Assembly (NCBI GenBank): GCA_951394405.1
Contig: OX596339.1
Span: 372,001 to 436,000, forward strand
DNA: 64,000 bases
Source of the DNA: Coprinellus micaceus
Lineage: Eukaryota; Basidiomycota; Agaricomycetes; Agaricales; Psathyrellaceae
Reading direction: 5' to 3'
The notes under the pieces were generated by a model. That model was given only the letters and a program-made list of their open reading frames with translations, was not told the DNA's origin and searched no databases. The number at the start of each line of letters is the position of its first letter. The first letter of the stretch is position 1. The translations under genes and the position numbers were made by a program. Shown piece after piece: positions 44,264 to 54,886 of the stretch.

Positions 44264-47200
44264 CTAATCATAATCGTCGTACAGGTCCAAGTCGATATCC
44301 TCAGCGTCGTCCTGCATGTCCACATCGCCGGGTGGTTTGATGCTCGCTTCACTCGACGAAGCTCCACCAGCCTGAGGATTCTTCCCTTCCACAGCACTCG
44401 CCTCACGGGAACCCGCATCCTTGCCCCCATTCAACCCCTTCTTACCCTTTGGTGGCTTCTTCCACCCCCTTTGCTGCCCCTTCAACCATTCCTCTTGACA
44501 CTCGCGATACAGCGTGTGATAGACAGAGCACTGCGACAGTGCATACGCTGAAAAGCCTTCCTCATAATCCAAGCCTCTGCCCCCGATCGTACTCATCTGC
44601 CTGGAGAACCACCACTCAGCCTTGAACTTGAAGAACTCAAGGATCCGCCTCATCTCCTCTTGCAGCAATTCAGCCTCCTCCTTCCATCGCATAGCGCGAG
44701 CCCGGGACTTCAAGAACTCAATTCGAATGGCTAAGAGAATAGTCAGGCAAGAGAAGTTAGAAGTAAGACGAGGCGCGCACCGTCCTGTAACTGCTCATCA
44801 CTCTCAATATTCTCGATCTTCTCTCCAGACTCCGATGTGATTGGTGCGGACCTCGACTTCCAGATCCAAGATATTTCCCTCGTCCCTTCAGTCTCGCCAT
44901 ACAACCCCTCAGAGAGCCCTCGGATGTCCTTCAATCGTAACACACGTAAGTCCTTCCTCCATCCCTCAGAATCCTGCAAAGGTGCCGCCTCCTTCCCACA
45001 GAGCGCCAGTAGGGCGGCGTACGCACGGTCATACTTCTTTGCCGCATTGTTCACGCTGGTTTGCGCACGCTGAATGGCAGTGTTCGACCGTGTATTCTGC
45101 GCGACGCCTCGTGAATAGGCATCCTTCCTCTTGTACAAATACGATCTTAGTCGCAAATACCGGCGTACGTCATTCAGGGCATCATAGGCTTGCCCTTCCC
45201 TGAGTTCAGTCTCGTAGCGTGCCAGGTCAGGCTGGTGGGTGGAAGATGGGAAGGAGGAAGGTAGGAAGAGGGGGATTTCATAGGCTTCGCTTGAAGGTTT
45301 CCCGCTGACGGCAGTCGACGTGTTGTCCTTTTCGCGACGAGCAGCCTCGGCCTCAGGCATATGAAGCTTCTGGACCTCGATCCACACTGTAATTCGTCGA
45401 CGTAAAGTGTTGGATCGTTCGGCCATGGCTGTGAGTTGCTTCTTAGTTGGGTGATTGCCCAATGCTGAGACCGCGATATGGAGTTTATGTCTAAAGGGGT
45501 GGTGTCAACAGGGAATTTGATCTGTGGAGACGTAGCAGGCGCGACGTACTGGTCTTCTTCGAGCTGGAGTCCATGTGAGATAAACAGCGACGGGTGCATC
45601 ACCCCAGCATCGCCTTCGTCCCCCCTCCCTTGCGATGAATCAGCCGCCTCGGCCTCTCGAGCCAATTTAAGTCGGATAGCCTGTTCACTAACCCCTGGAG
45701 GCAAGCTCAGTACTTGGGGAGAGAATCCACGATTAGTCGTACCTGTCGTTTCCGCTTCAAACGGGTTGTGGGCAGTCGAAGGGTTCGCCTCCCATTGCTC
45801 AGCTTGATCCAGCCATAGCTCAATGAACTTCTCTGGGATCGACTCCTTGAACTCGGCCAGCGCCTTCTCGTGCTTTTCGCTTCCAGCGACGGCTCGAATC
45901 ATCTTGGCGAGCTGCGACACCACTGGGATCCACAGAAATAGAGAAAACAATGAATATAGACTTGGCGCGAAGCAAGAGGGAAGTGCTTACTGAGTCGCTG
46001 TGTTTTCTTCCAGTTCTCGTCGCCAAAAAGATCGTCCAGGGTATCCCTCCTCGTCCCTGGTCCCATCTCTGCGGTGCTCTTGGCGGCTGCGTTCATGCGA
46101 GCCCAACCACGCTCAGGCGCCTCCCCATCGGTACGCCCGACTCCCTTAGTTAGGTTGAATGAATACGTCCGATTACAATATTCAATATGTGCAGGCAGGT
46201 GGAATTTGGGGATGAGGACGGTTAGTCCGGTGAGAGTTGTCGGCTGCATGGATGGTGGTAATCTACCGAGACGGGCCATGAGCTTCTTGTGCCATTGGCA
46301 CGCTATGTCATAAGAAATGACGAGGTCCCGTATCTTGAACCAACGGATACTACAGAATGCAATATAGTCGACATTGCTATACCTAGGTCACTTCAGCACA
46401 ACTCCCCGCCACAACGGCCACAGATTAGACTTACCTTTCCCCCTTTTGCAAGTCGCCGACCCCGTTCGGCAACTTCATTTCATGGCGAGTGCAGACAATG
46501 GCGACTACGCCGGATGCCGCCAACCCACGAGCTTCCCGGTCAGGTTTGTCGACTGCGTCATGGGCGACACAGGTGCTCCTCTATGCGATCCGGTCAGCGA
46601 GTTGAGACATGTCGTAGAGGGTTGCGTACCTCTTGCTTTGAGTCCCATTCAGCAACGAGGTACCGCCTAAACCCTACGTCCTCCACAAAGTACGCCCACC
46701 CAACGTTATAACCAGGGTCTCGCTCGTCGGACGAAACCATGCGACGCTTCAATCTGAAATTCCCGTCAATGGCGATGAATAGACGATAAAGCCATCTAAC
46801 AATTTGGTGAATCGAGAGCTGAGGTGAACACCAGAAGCGCGCACCTTTTTCCTGGCGGGGCCAGCTCCCATCCGTTGGGCAGGTTCATCCCTGGTTGCGG
46901 GCAGGCGGGACATCGTATTGCACAAGCGCCCTCCTGAGTCTTTTCAATTCCTCCCCGGTCGTGTCCTCGGCCTGCTCTCTTGAGCATCTTCAAGTGCCGC
47001 CATTGGCTCACCATCTTGATAAACTCATGATAGCGGTCCTAGTTCACAACATTAGTGGCTTCACGGTGTATCAGAGGAAAAGAGAGTACTGACACGGGAA
47101 CTCTTCGCCTTCACATTCCCGGTCAGACGAGAGATCGCCTTGTAGAATTCCTCATGGGAGCCCTTTGATTCGAACGACAACATCTGGAAGAGCTTCAATG

Positions 47201-48221
47201 CTCGGAAGGTAGCGGCTGAACGGGGATCTGCGCCGGTTCCAGGAAAGAGCTTGTAACGCAAGAGTTGGATGTGGCGTGGTTTATATCCGTCGCATCCACA
47301 GAAATAGAGCCGGACTTCGTGGATTCCAGTGGTATCGACGACGACAAAGTCATCATTATGAGATATTTGGGGGACCTCGCATTGGCGTCCCGGGGGATGG
47401 CCAAGGTAGATAGCGAGTCCAAGGGCCTTGAGAGTGATATCATCATAGTGCGAACCATTCCACCTCTAAGGTGACTTCTCAGCATGAGGGGCCATCAGAG
47501 ACTACTCGTTACGCACCTCAACGAAATGAAATGGGTTATGTTGGTGGACGGCGACGATGCATCCCTTGCACAGTGGCTCAGACCCAACACACGACTTGCA
47601 TCGATAGATAAACTTCTCCTCCATCCCACAACCTGTACAATATTTCTGAGTCCCTCGACTTCCGCGCCCTTCTAACCAAATCAATTCCCGTAGATAGTCG
47701 TGCCGGTAGTGATCCAGCCACTCCTTTTGAAGCTATTGCACGCCTCATGTTAGATATGCCTCTTTTACCGCTCCAAGCATGGTACATACCACCGCAGGTG
47801 AAGGATTGGATGCCTGGCGCGTGTCATTGGGTTCTGGTCCCGTATCATCCTCGTCAACGTCATCGATGCCAGTCTCTCCTGAAGAGACTTCATAGGGAGC
47901 TAGTGACGGCGCAGGGGGGAGCTTGACTGTGGATGCCGTATCCTCCGAGCTGAGTGACTTGGTTGGTGTAACTAGCCGCTCGTCGTCGTAGAAGGCGTCC
48001 TCGTCAAAGCCAACTGTGGCACTCCCAGCTGTTGATCTCCCATCAGTCGCCGTTTCAGGCGGGCCTGAGGCTGTGTGATCATCGCCATCCACTCTCAAGC
48101 TGGCAGGGTACGGAGTAAAGCCCACTGTAAGACCATAATTATTCCCGCCATCGTCGTCGTCGTCGTCGTCGTCGCAGATGACCTGGTAGTCTCGCTTCCT
48201 GCCTCGATTGGGGGGCGGCAT
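44264..48221 (-). CDS. KDZ transposase with CxC2 cysteine cluster
   Basis: Ten exons join in frame from ATG 48221 to TAG 44264 with no break found. The N-terminus (MPPPNRGRKRDYQVICDDDD) is disordered and acidic. Exon 2 carries the CxC2 zinc-cluster (YCTGCG, YRCKSCVGSEPLCKGC, VHQHNPFHFVE). The catalytic part has FIAIDGNFRLKRRM (first Asp), STCVAHDAV, LPNGVGDLQKGE, VISYDIACQWHKKL (second Asp), PKFHLPAHIEYC, then GVGRTDGEAPERGWA (Glu) and MGPGTRRDTLDDLFGD, all hallmark KDZ blocks. A helical C-terminal part and a Gly/Ser/Asp-rich tail ending DLDLYDDYD follow. Length is about 1,100 residues, full size for the family. It should bind the element ends in the nucleus and catalyse excision and insertion. 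Its frame integrity with near-identical ends suggests possible autonomy. Confidence 0.93.
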
Positions 48222-49142
48222 GGGTCTGAGAGGATGATGGCACTCCAGAGATCAAGACCCTCAAGGATGTAGACTTCCCTCCTCGAACCCACCCCAATTG
48301 GATCATCGATCCTCGCAATTGCCGGGATCCATTCACATTCACAGGTGAATTTCATGTCGGCACCAGATGGTTGCTGGGAGGGGTTATGCAGTGCACAAGC
48401 CAGGGATCCAGGAACGACGATGATATGTCCCATGTGGGCGGTCACATCTTCCATTCTGAGATAAGCATTGCTGAGAATAGAACAACCCGGCGATCCACGA
48501 AGGTCGATGATTCTTTCCATGTGGGAGGTCCTATCCTCCATTTTGAGAGAACCACAGGCACGGCCTCGCACGGCCTCATCGGAAATGCTTTTCTCCCATC
48601 AGCATTCCGGGAGCACGTATCGAGTTGGCATCCGCGAAACATATCACCTCTCATGGTGGCAGTCAGCAACCTTTGGAATATGACTTACGGTTGAGAAAAG
48701 GCCTAGATGAATAGGGGTGAGTACTTGCAACCAGGATAAACCGGATAAGATCGGACCGGATATACTGACGCCATCGTTGCTCGGGCGCTTATCTTGCGAC
48801 AGAACAACAATCCGCCCATTCTACATAGAAGCTGAGATGAGTCAGGCGAGCTCTCCACATGGGGTGGAGCGGGGTGATGCACATGCCTGTGGTGGAACTG
48901 CGCAACTCCCAGTGGCGCTATTTCCAGACGACCGTCTCTGCTCGTCCCCTTCCTAATTTAGCACAACTCCGGTGGGTGCATTTCAAGGAACTCGAGGAAC
49001 GTTCGACAATGAGGAACCGTTTGAGAAAGGGGAAGCTTCAGCAATTGCAGTAGAGAAAGGAATTCATTATTTTGGGTATACAGTACGATGGAGCGCATGC
49101 CTGAGATTTACTGGGAGGAAATTGAAAGGAGGATAGGCTAGG
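48222..49142. promoter_or_regulatory. Upstream region of the transposase with a short duplicated segment
   Basis: Two related segments, CCATGTGGGCGGTCACATCTTCCATTCTGAG-like near 48,430 and CATGTGGGAGGTCCTATC-like near 48,518, form an approximate tandem repeat about 90 bp apart. It separates the transposase from the accessory gene at 49143. No separate gene is supported. Confidence 0.35.
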
Positions 49143-49939
49143 CTAACGCGAGGAATAGATGTGAATGTTTTCGTTGTGCATGCATTCTTCTCCTCTGCCG
49201 GAGAGCCTCAAAGACCTGCGTGGGCGCAGGATCCTTGGTGAGGGAGGCCCACTAACTGCATCCTCCGTCTCCATCGAACGATCAGCACTTTCGTCGGTGA
49301 GAATCGACTCCAAGTCCACGTCAGTTGTTTGACTGGGTGCGTCGACATTGATGATCTCGACTGGTACTCTCTTGCCAGTGGCTCCGTTATCAGCACGCAG
49401 AGTGCGTGTGTCGACGTTGGAGATGGTGGTAGGCGGACCGTGTACGTTGGTGTAGTCGATGGTGTTGGAACGACCAGCAGTAATGGGAAGATCGTTGATG
49501 GCAGTGGGATCGCTGGACGAGGTCGGAGAGGAATCGCAGGCGACAAGTCGAAGCTCCGTGAGTGCAGGAGACGTCCTGACGGTCATCGTTGTGGTAGGGG
49601 CGATGGGGAGAGCCGTTCCTAGGGAAAGAGGAGATGCGGTGGTTGGGATAGCGCTCCCACCAGCGGGTATTCCATTCGCATTCGCCCTTCGCTCCCTCTC
49701 TGCCAGTTCATGTCGTCTCGCAAGGCTGTCCATGAGTTAGAAACACTTGAAACAACCCAAAATCAAGCCTGGTCAACGTACGCGCCTATATACAGCATGT
49801 AGTGATCTTCGGAGTCGAACGAGAGGGACCTATTTCCCTCAAAGATGATTTCAATGAGGGGTGGTGGGCGACGGGCCTCCGCTTGGCGCGCTGCCCGTGT
49901 TGTAGGTGGCCTTGGGTAGGGCATGGTGGGTAGAACCAT
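49143..49939 (-). CDS. Accessory gene of the KDZ element, Pro/Thr-rich protein of unknown function
   Basis: Two exons join in phase 2. The first starts MVLPTMPYPRPPTTRAARQA (ATG 49939; a second Met lies five codons on) and continues PPPLIEIIFEGNRSLSFDSE, DHYMLYIGA. The second begins LARRHELAERERRANANG and is Ser/Thr/Pro/Ala-rich, with acidic LESILTDESADRSMETED and a basic ILRPRRSLRLSGRGEE near the end. There is no recognised domain; composition suggests a nuclear, disordered protein with one short folded N-terminal part. It is on the same strand as the transposase and within the element ends, so it travels with it. Confidence 0.65.
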
Positions 49940-50105
49940 TATCTGGTAGGGTGAGCAACGACAGAGGTGAGTGTTCGGAGGAAAGGGGGAGCCCAGAGTC
50001 GAGACCGTTGGAATGAACTCAGGAGCCAATCAGGTGCAAGCCTGAACTCTCGCGGTTCGAATCCGCATAGGACACAATAATGATTATTCCAACGAAACCG
50101 TGCCC

Positions 50106-50935
50106 TCATAAGTCCAGGTCACTTGGCCCCAAGTCGTACACGCGCTGATAGCGAAGATACCCCTTCCTGTAGTAGTCTAAGAACCTGTTATAGCCATGCC
50201 CCAAGTTGTAGGCCACCATATCGCTGACCAGGTCAATGATGAGGTCGAGGTTCGAAACCATCGCCATCGTCTCTTGCAAAGGTGCCCCTGCCCCAAGCTT
50301 GTTGAGAATAACATGCTGGTGGTTCCAGACGCGGCGCTTGAGCTCTTCGAACGGCTCGTAAGCCTGCTCAAGCGCTTCGCTATCCCTCTCAGTCAAATAG
50401 CAAACCGCCACCTTCTCGACAAACTCGCCGATAGGTACGTGACCGAGGGCGCTCGAGATCTGTTCAGCGAGGTAGTTGCTGTGCTGCTCCCAGCCGTTGA
50501 ATGTGGGGCCAGAGTGGGTGGTGCTATACCTGAAGTATTAAATATATTGGTGTGTGTCAGTGTCGATGTGAGAGTATACCTCATTGAGGGGACGTACGAC
50601 ACATGGGCTGCATTCACTGCCGACCGACCTGCCTGCCTCTTTTGCTTGATCTTCAATTTGTTTCTATTCAAGAATGGCCGGTGTGGATTCAAGTAGAGAG
50701 TACTGGTAAGTACTGGTACTGTGTCATACCAAGATACGAGTCTTACGTACCGTTCATAATACCGTTGACTCTTGAGCCTGTTCTTCACCTTGCGCTCTTC
50801 ATCACTCAAGGAAGTCTTTCTCCTCTTGCCAGAGGCAGCGAGAGTAGCCGGTCTGGTACTCTTTATGGTACTGTAGCGAGTACACCTGGCCAGGGATATG
50901 GTCTCTTGGTTTCTGTAAACATACGGTCAGAATGA
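50106..50935 (-). CDS. Accessory gene of the KDZ element with basic N-terminal region, start unresolved
   Basis: Exons encode GKRRKTSLSDEERKVKNRLK, SQRYYER, then NKLKIKQKRQAGRSAVNAAH, and after another intron STTHSGPTFNGWEQHSNYLA, IPIGEF-like VPIGEFVEKVAVCYLTERD, and a helical C-terminus ending DLGPSDLDL. The first part is a strongly basic helix resembling DNA-binding basic regions found in accessory ORFs of such elements; the second part is a helical domain I do not recognise. No in-frame ATG was found in the first exon seen, so a small upstream exon is missing from this model. It lies next to the right end of the element. Confidence 0.55.
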
Positions 50936-51271
50936 TAGGCTCCAGCCTAGATGATGGATCACGAACCCCGCAACGATCATCTACGCCCTGACTGGGAACC
51001 GATAGGCACTGTACCACCTCGGATCGACCGTCGCCCCTCTTCGATGTTGCCCCGCACCTTACAAACTGCCAAACATTGAGAGGTCCCCGCTTTCCTTTTT
51101 CGAAAATGATTCGATCCAGACGATGGATCACGAAGCGCCCGGCCTGATGCATCACGAGCGACAGGAGTTCCGCGCGCTTGGTGATGCATCACCCGAGTGG
51201 AATTGTATTCGATAACAAAAGCTGGGACCATTCGAAGGTCGATAGCTTGCAATGCCCCGGGCAAGGGTGAG
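50936..51271. repeat. Right subterminal array of TGATGCATCA-like motifs
   Basis: It has the same motifs as the left subterminal array (GATGATGGATCACGAA, GTGATGCATCACCCGAG) but is shorter and not alignable with it base for base. Confidence 0.7.
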
Positions 51272-52135
51272 GAGGGGCGGTGGCCAAGCCTAGATGATGC
51301 ATCACCCAAACGGTTCCGGGGTCAAAGGGTAGGTGATGCATCACGAGCGACTGGGATAATGCATCACGAAGCGCCTGCACGCTGATGGATCATCTGGGGC
51401 GGGCGGGCGCTTAAATTAGGAAGGTCTATTCACCGACAGCAAGCGGGGCAAACGCCTCTGAGGCGTATCACCGTGGTCGGTCGTCGACCCCAGGTGATGC
51501 ATCACGAAGCGTATGCAATACCTGAGATTGCATGCGCTTCGTGATGGATCATCTGGCGTCGAACGCCCGATTAGCGCCCGATGATGCATGACCCCGGTGC
51601 GGTGTAAAAATTGGGGATAGATCCCGTGGAATACAGTGTCCGGTGATGCATCACCAGCCCCTATCCTTCTTTTCTTTTTTTTCTTTTTTTTGCATGCGGG
51701 GGCGGGGAGCAATCCAGGTACAAGCCCCGGTGATGCATCAGGAACGACCAGCTCCCCGATGTACCTCCTGAGCGCCCATCATGCATCACCTCATCGTGAG
51801 AACGACATCTAGATGATGCATGACGAAGGGTGAACCGGGGGAGCAGGTAAACCGACCCCATGAAATGGGTGATGCATCACCATCAGGAGGGCGGGATGGC
51901 GGGCGATCGGCAGGGCGGGCGTGACAGCGATCAAGGGTATCCCAGATCATGCATCAGTAGCGCAGGCCTATCCTATTCAAATTTGTATACCCTACACAGT
52001 AGGCAATACCCTATACAATATTGAATGGTCGTACACTAGGGCTCCATGATGCATCAGGGCCATTTATCGCTAATTAGCGGTCCTGATGGATCATCTGTGT
52101 TCGCTCAATTAGCGTAGATGATGGATCATCCCAGC
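51272..52135 (-). repeat. Right terminal inverted repeat of the KDZ transposon
   Basis: It is the reverse complement of 42381-43255, about 99% identical in its inner part by eye, including the T-rich run at 51,668-51,691. Confidence 0.9.
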
Positions 52136-53355
52136 CGATTCTGGTGCACCCCCATCCCGAGATGATCGAAACTTTTCTCTTGAAACAATCTTGTTTTTAC
52201 TTGTTGGCCTCTTACCCGAGAATGCATCGCTGGACGGCCTGAAATACGTGCGACTGCTTGGCGGTGCGTTGTAGGGTAGGAGCTGGGAGTTGTAGCTACT
52301 ATTACTATTATATTAAGCAGATGTCGCGGATTCGTTTGCACCTGTTTGGATCTTTGCTTGGACCCTTGCCGTGCTTCGTAGCTTCGTAGTGTCCTCTGCT
52401 TTGACCTTTTGGTTCCTTATCCTGAACAGCTTTATTGAGGGCCAGAGCGAAGCGAGGCCTTACCATCTTGTTGTACTATAATAGCGTCCCAGACCCCCGG
52501 CGTTCAGAAATTGGACCTTGTCCGGGTAATATCACCTATCACCTATCACCTCAAATCTTGCTTACTATAATCACGTCGTCGGGCGGGAGCACCGGGCGGT
52601 CACGCGGGAGCTGACTGGACGACCGTATATTCGTCGGGGGGCACGAAGCTAGATACAAGCTGGAAACGTCACTACTGTCTAGTCGTGTAGTATGCAGTCA
52701 CCGATGCCCGAAGGAAAGCCGAACGGCGTGCACGTGGTAAGTCTGGTGCGCCAGGCTTAGTACACTTACCGACTTCTGGGACCTTCTAGTTCTTAGTGCT
52801 GCAACGCTCCCCATTAGGGCCACCTCAGATTCCCATCTCATCCTCGCGGCGTTCTGGCTCTCCCCTAGGTACGATTCCCTGTCACACCACCTACCTAATC
52901 GAGCGATCGAGGAGCCGCACACTCGGGTGTTGGGCGCCTTTGGGGAGCATTTCTGAGTGCATCTCATTTGACGCTAATTTAAGTCACAGAGGGGCCACCA
53001 ATATGGAGCCCAGTCCGCCGAACGCAGGGGCGCAACCAGTATGCTGCCATCTAGAGCGTTTGATTGAACCAAGGTCCCGATCCAGCCTCCCCTTTTCCAA
53101 ACCCTTCTTCAATGTTTGTTCATTAACGTGAAGCGTCCAACAGCCACACGCAAATAGCACATTGATCGTATCTTATGACACACGGCGTCATCCTCGTGGT
53201 TAAATGGCTGGCTGTTTGAGGGCCTTAGGGGTACAAAAGCCTTGCCAATGAGGCAGCTGTCGACATAGGTTTAGTGCACATCACATAATTCCCCTGTCAT
53301 GAAATTTCTTCTGAAAAGAAGTTCCCGGCGTAGCCTTCCCAACCACAACCCTGAT
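52136..53355. other. Stretch right of the KDZ transposon, no assigned gene
   Basis: Only short frames without motifs are open. No second copy of the flank left of the element was seen. Confidence 0.35.
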
Positions 53356-54445
53356 ATGGGGGAGCCCAAGACCGTGTTCATGGTGAGGGCCGATACCATG
53401 CAACGCCATTCTCATACTGAATTGGAAGCCAGATTGACCATGAAGAGCTAAAGTCGAAGGGTAGACTCCGCTTTACCCGCTCGACGGGGTTCCGGGATCT
53501 TCAAAAGGATGCATTCAGATACATCGACGAAAAGCTTCTTTTCGCCCTTGGCCAGGTCTTTGCGAGTGAATTTCCTGGAGCAACCGAGCGGGGCGGATGC
53601 ATGATTTATGGCGATAGGAGCTGGAGTTCCATCATGGAGATGTTCACCCAGACAGAATTCTTCGAACCGGCGGACGAGCAGCCTTCGATGTCTTGTAAGG
53701 CTTGCGATACTTACGTCGCCGAGGGGTCTCGAGGGGTTCGCAATTTCTGGATGACTGTTGAGTACCACTTCGTCAGAAGAAAGTAATACAGTGCACTACT
53801 GACTACGAACGTGTGTAGAAGGCGGACATCCTCCACGGGCGAGTTACTAAGAGTCAGCAGCAAATCGTCAGCGAGGTACGTACCGCCCCGCCCTTCGTTC
53901 AAGCGATCGGGTTGCTGATGCAGACGAACTGCAACCCGCACAGACGGAGGACTGGTTTGATCAGCTTACACTGGACCAAGATATTCGCGATTGCATGACA
54001 CTCGACATAAGAAGCATAACGGAGCAACAGACTGCCTGGATCGTCGAACTAATCCAGAAGAAAAAATCCAGTGAGGACGAGGAGGCCACTCGCAAGGACG
54101 GGTTCCTTGACGTCGGGGTCATTCGTCTCCCAGACTTTCAGAATCCAATTGTCAAGGTGACTGCTCCATCTAACTACATCCATTTGCTCTAGACTTAGAC
54201 CCCCAGGTCTATCGTTTCCAGCTCACATCAGTCATTGACCTCAAAGGCTCGAGCCTTCACAGTAAAGTCAAAGCAGGTGAGGTTCCCAGAACTCCCCTTG
54301 GAACTCAGGCTCAGGATCTCGCTTAGATTGCCAGCAGCGCAAATTCAAGCCCCGGAAGAAATTCATGGACGAAATTCAGCCCGAGGCCATGAGGCGTGCG
54401 AAAGGGCGTGTGTACGAATGCTTTGGCATGCAATATTCCCCCTAG
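53356..54445 (+). CDS. Unrecognised multi-exon protein, copy B of the local A-D family
   Basis: The ATG at 53356 gives MGEPKTVFM, then an intron, then IDHEELKSKGRLRFTRSTGF and DEKLLFALGQVFASEFPG. The middle part (EMFTQTEFFEPADEQPS, RNFWMTV) aligns with copy A (KFWKQQGD, NFWRS). The signature KDGFLDVGVIRLPDFQNPIVK follows, with the intron directly after Lys, then VYRFQLTSVIDLKG, and a terminal exon KFKPRKKFMDEIQPEAM ending GMQYSP. Two internal introns read only about 28-60 nt, so the exact borders there are uncertain. It is shorter than copy C. No known domain. Confidence 0.55.
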
Positions 54446-54886
54446 TCACCTAGCCCCCTGATCTGGAGAGTAGCTCGTGTCTTACCATGCTTCTCCTCTC
54501 GCCTGTGTCCCCAAAAGCTTCCTGTAAATTTCCGTCGTATAAACCGCGACGCCACCAGGCTGCCGCCCGCAACGGCATACCCCTTTTGCTGAGTGGGACG
54601 CGAATGACATCCAGTTTCTACATGCGGGGTCGATGCGATAAGCGGTATAAGTATGGTGGGAGCCACCCAGATCTGTGCAAGAGGGTGTAGACGGTGAGAG
54701 CGAGATTCATCTATGAACCCGCGGACACAATACGCACGCTTTAGGCACGGTGCGGGTCTTTGGCCTCACCATTATCATACTTAAAAGGGAGTGACACGCA
54801 ACAACACGTGATACTTCCTCTTCCGTTTGGACGTCTGTGGCCTATAAGCACACTCACCTTCATCTTCTGACACCAGCAGCCCCATC

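Larger units (their letters stand above)
42381..52135 (-). mobile_element. Complete KDZ-type DNA transposon, about 9.75 kb
   Basis: Two inverted copies of an about 870-bp sequence bound the unit: GCTGGGATGATGCATCA at 42381 and its mirror, TGATGGATCATCCCAGC, ending near 52134. Inside lie a ten-exon CxC2-KDZ transposase and two accessory genes, all on the minus strand. The inner parts of the two ends differ by only a handful of bases, mostly C/T or G/A, so the element inserted recently. The outer 70 bp differ more. No convincing target-site duplication was seen next to the ends, so the exact outer border is uncertain by a few bases. KDZ elements are cut-and-paste type transposons with a D-D-E transposase, abundant in basidiomycetes. 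Confidence 0.88.

Noticed and set aside
50035..50090. tRNA-like T-arm (GGTTCGAATCC) with a preceding hairpin
   Set aside because: No matching 5' acceptor strand (GTCCTAT-like) or D-arm is found within 100 bp, so this is at best a decayed tRNA-like fragment in the KDZ element.
42370..52145. Target-site duplication of the KDZ element
   Set aside because: The 8-10 bp next to the two ends do not match; the apparent similarity (CAGCTGGG / CCCAGCCG) is inverted and belongs to the ends themselves.
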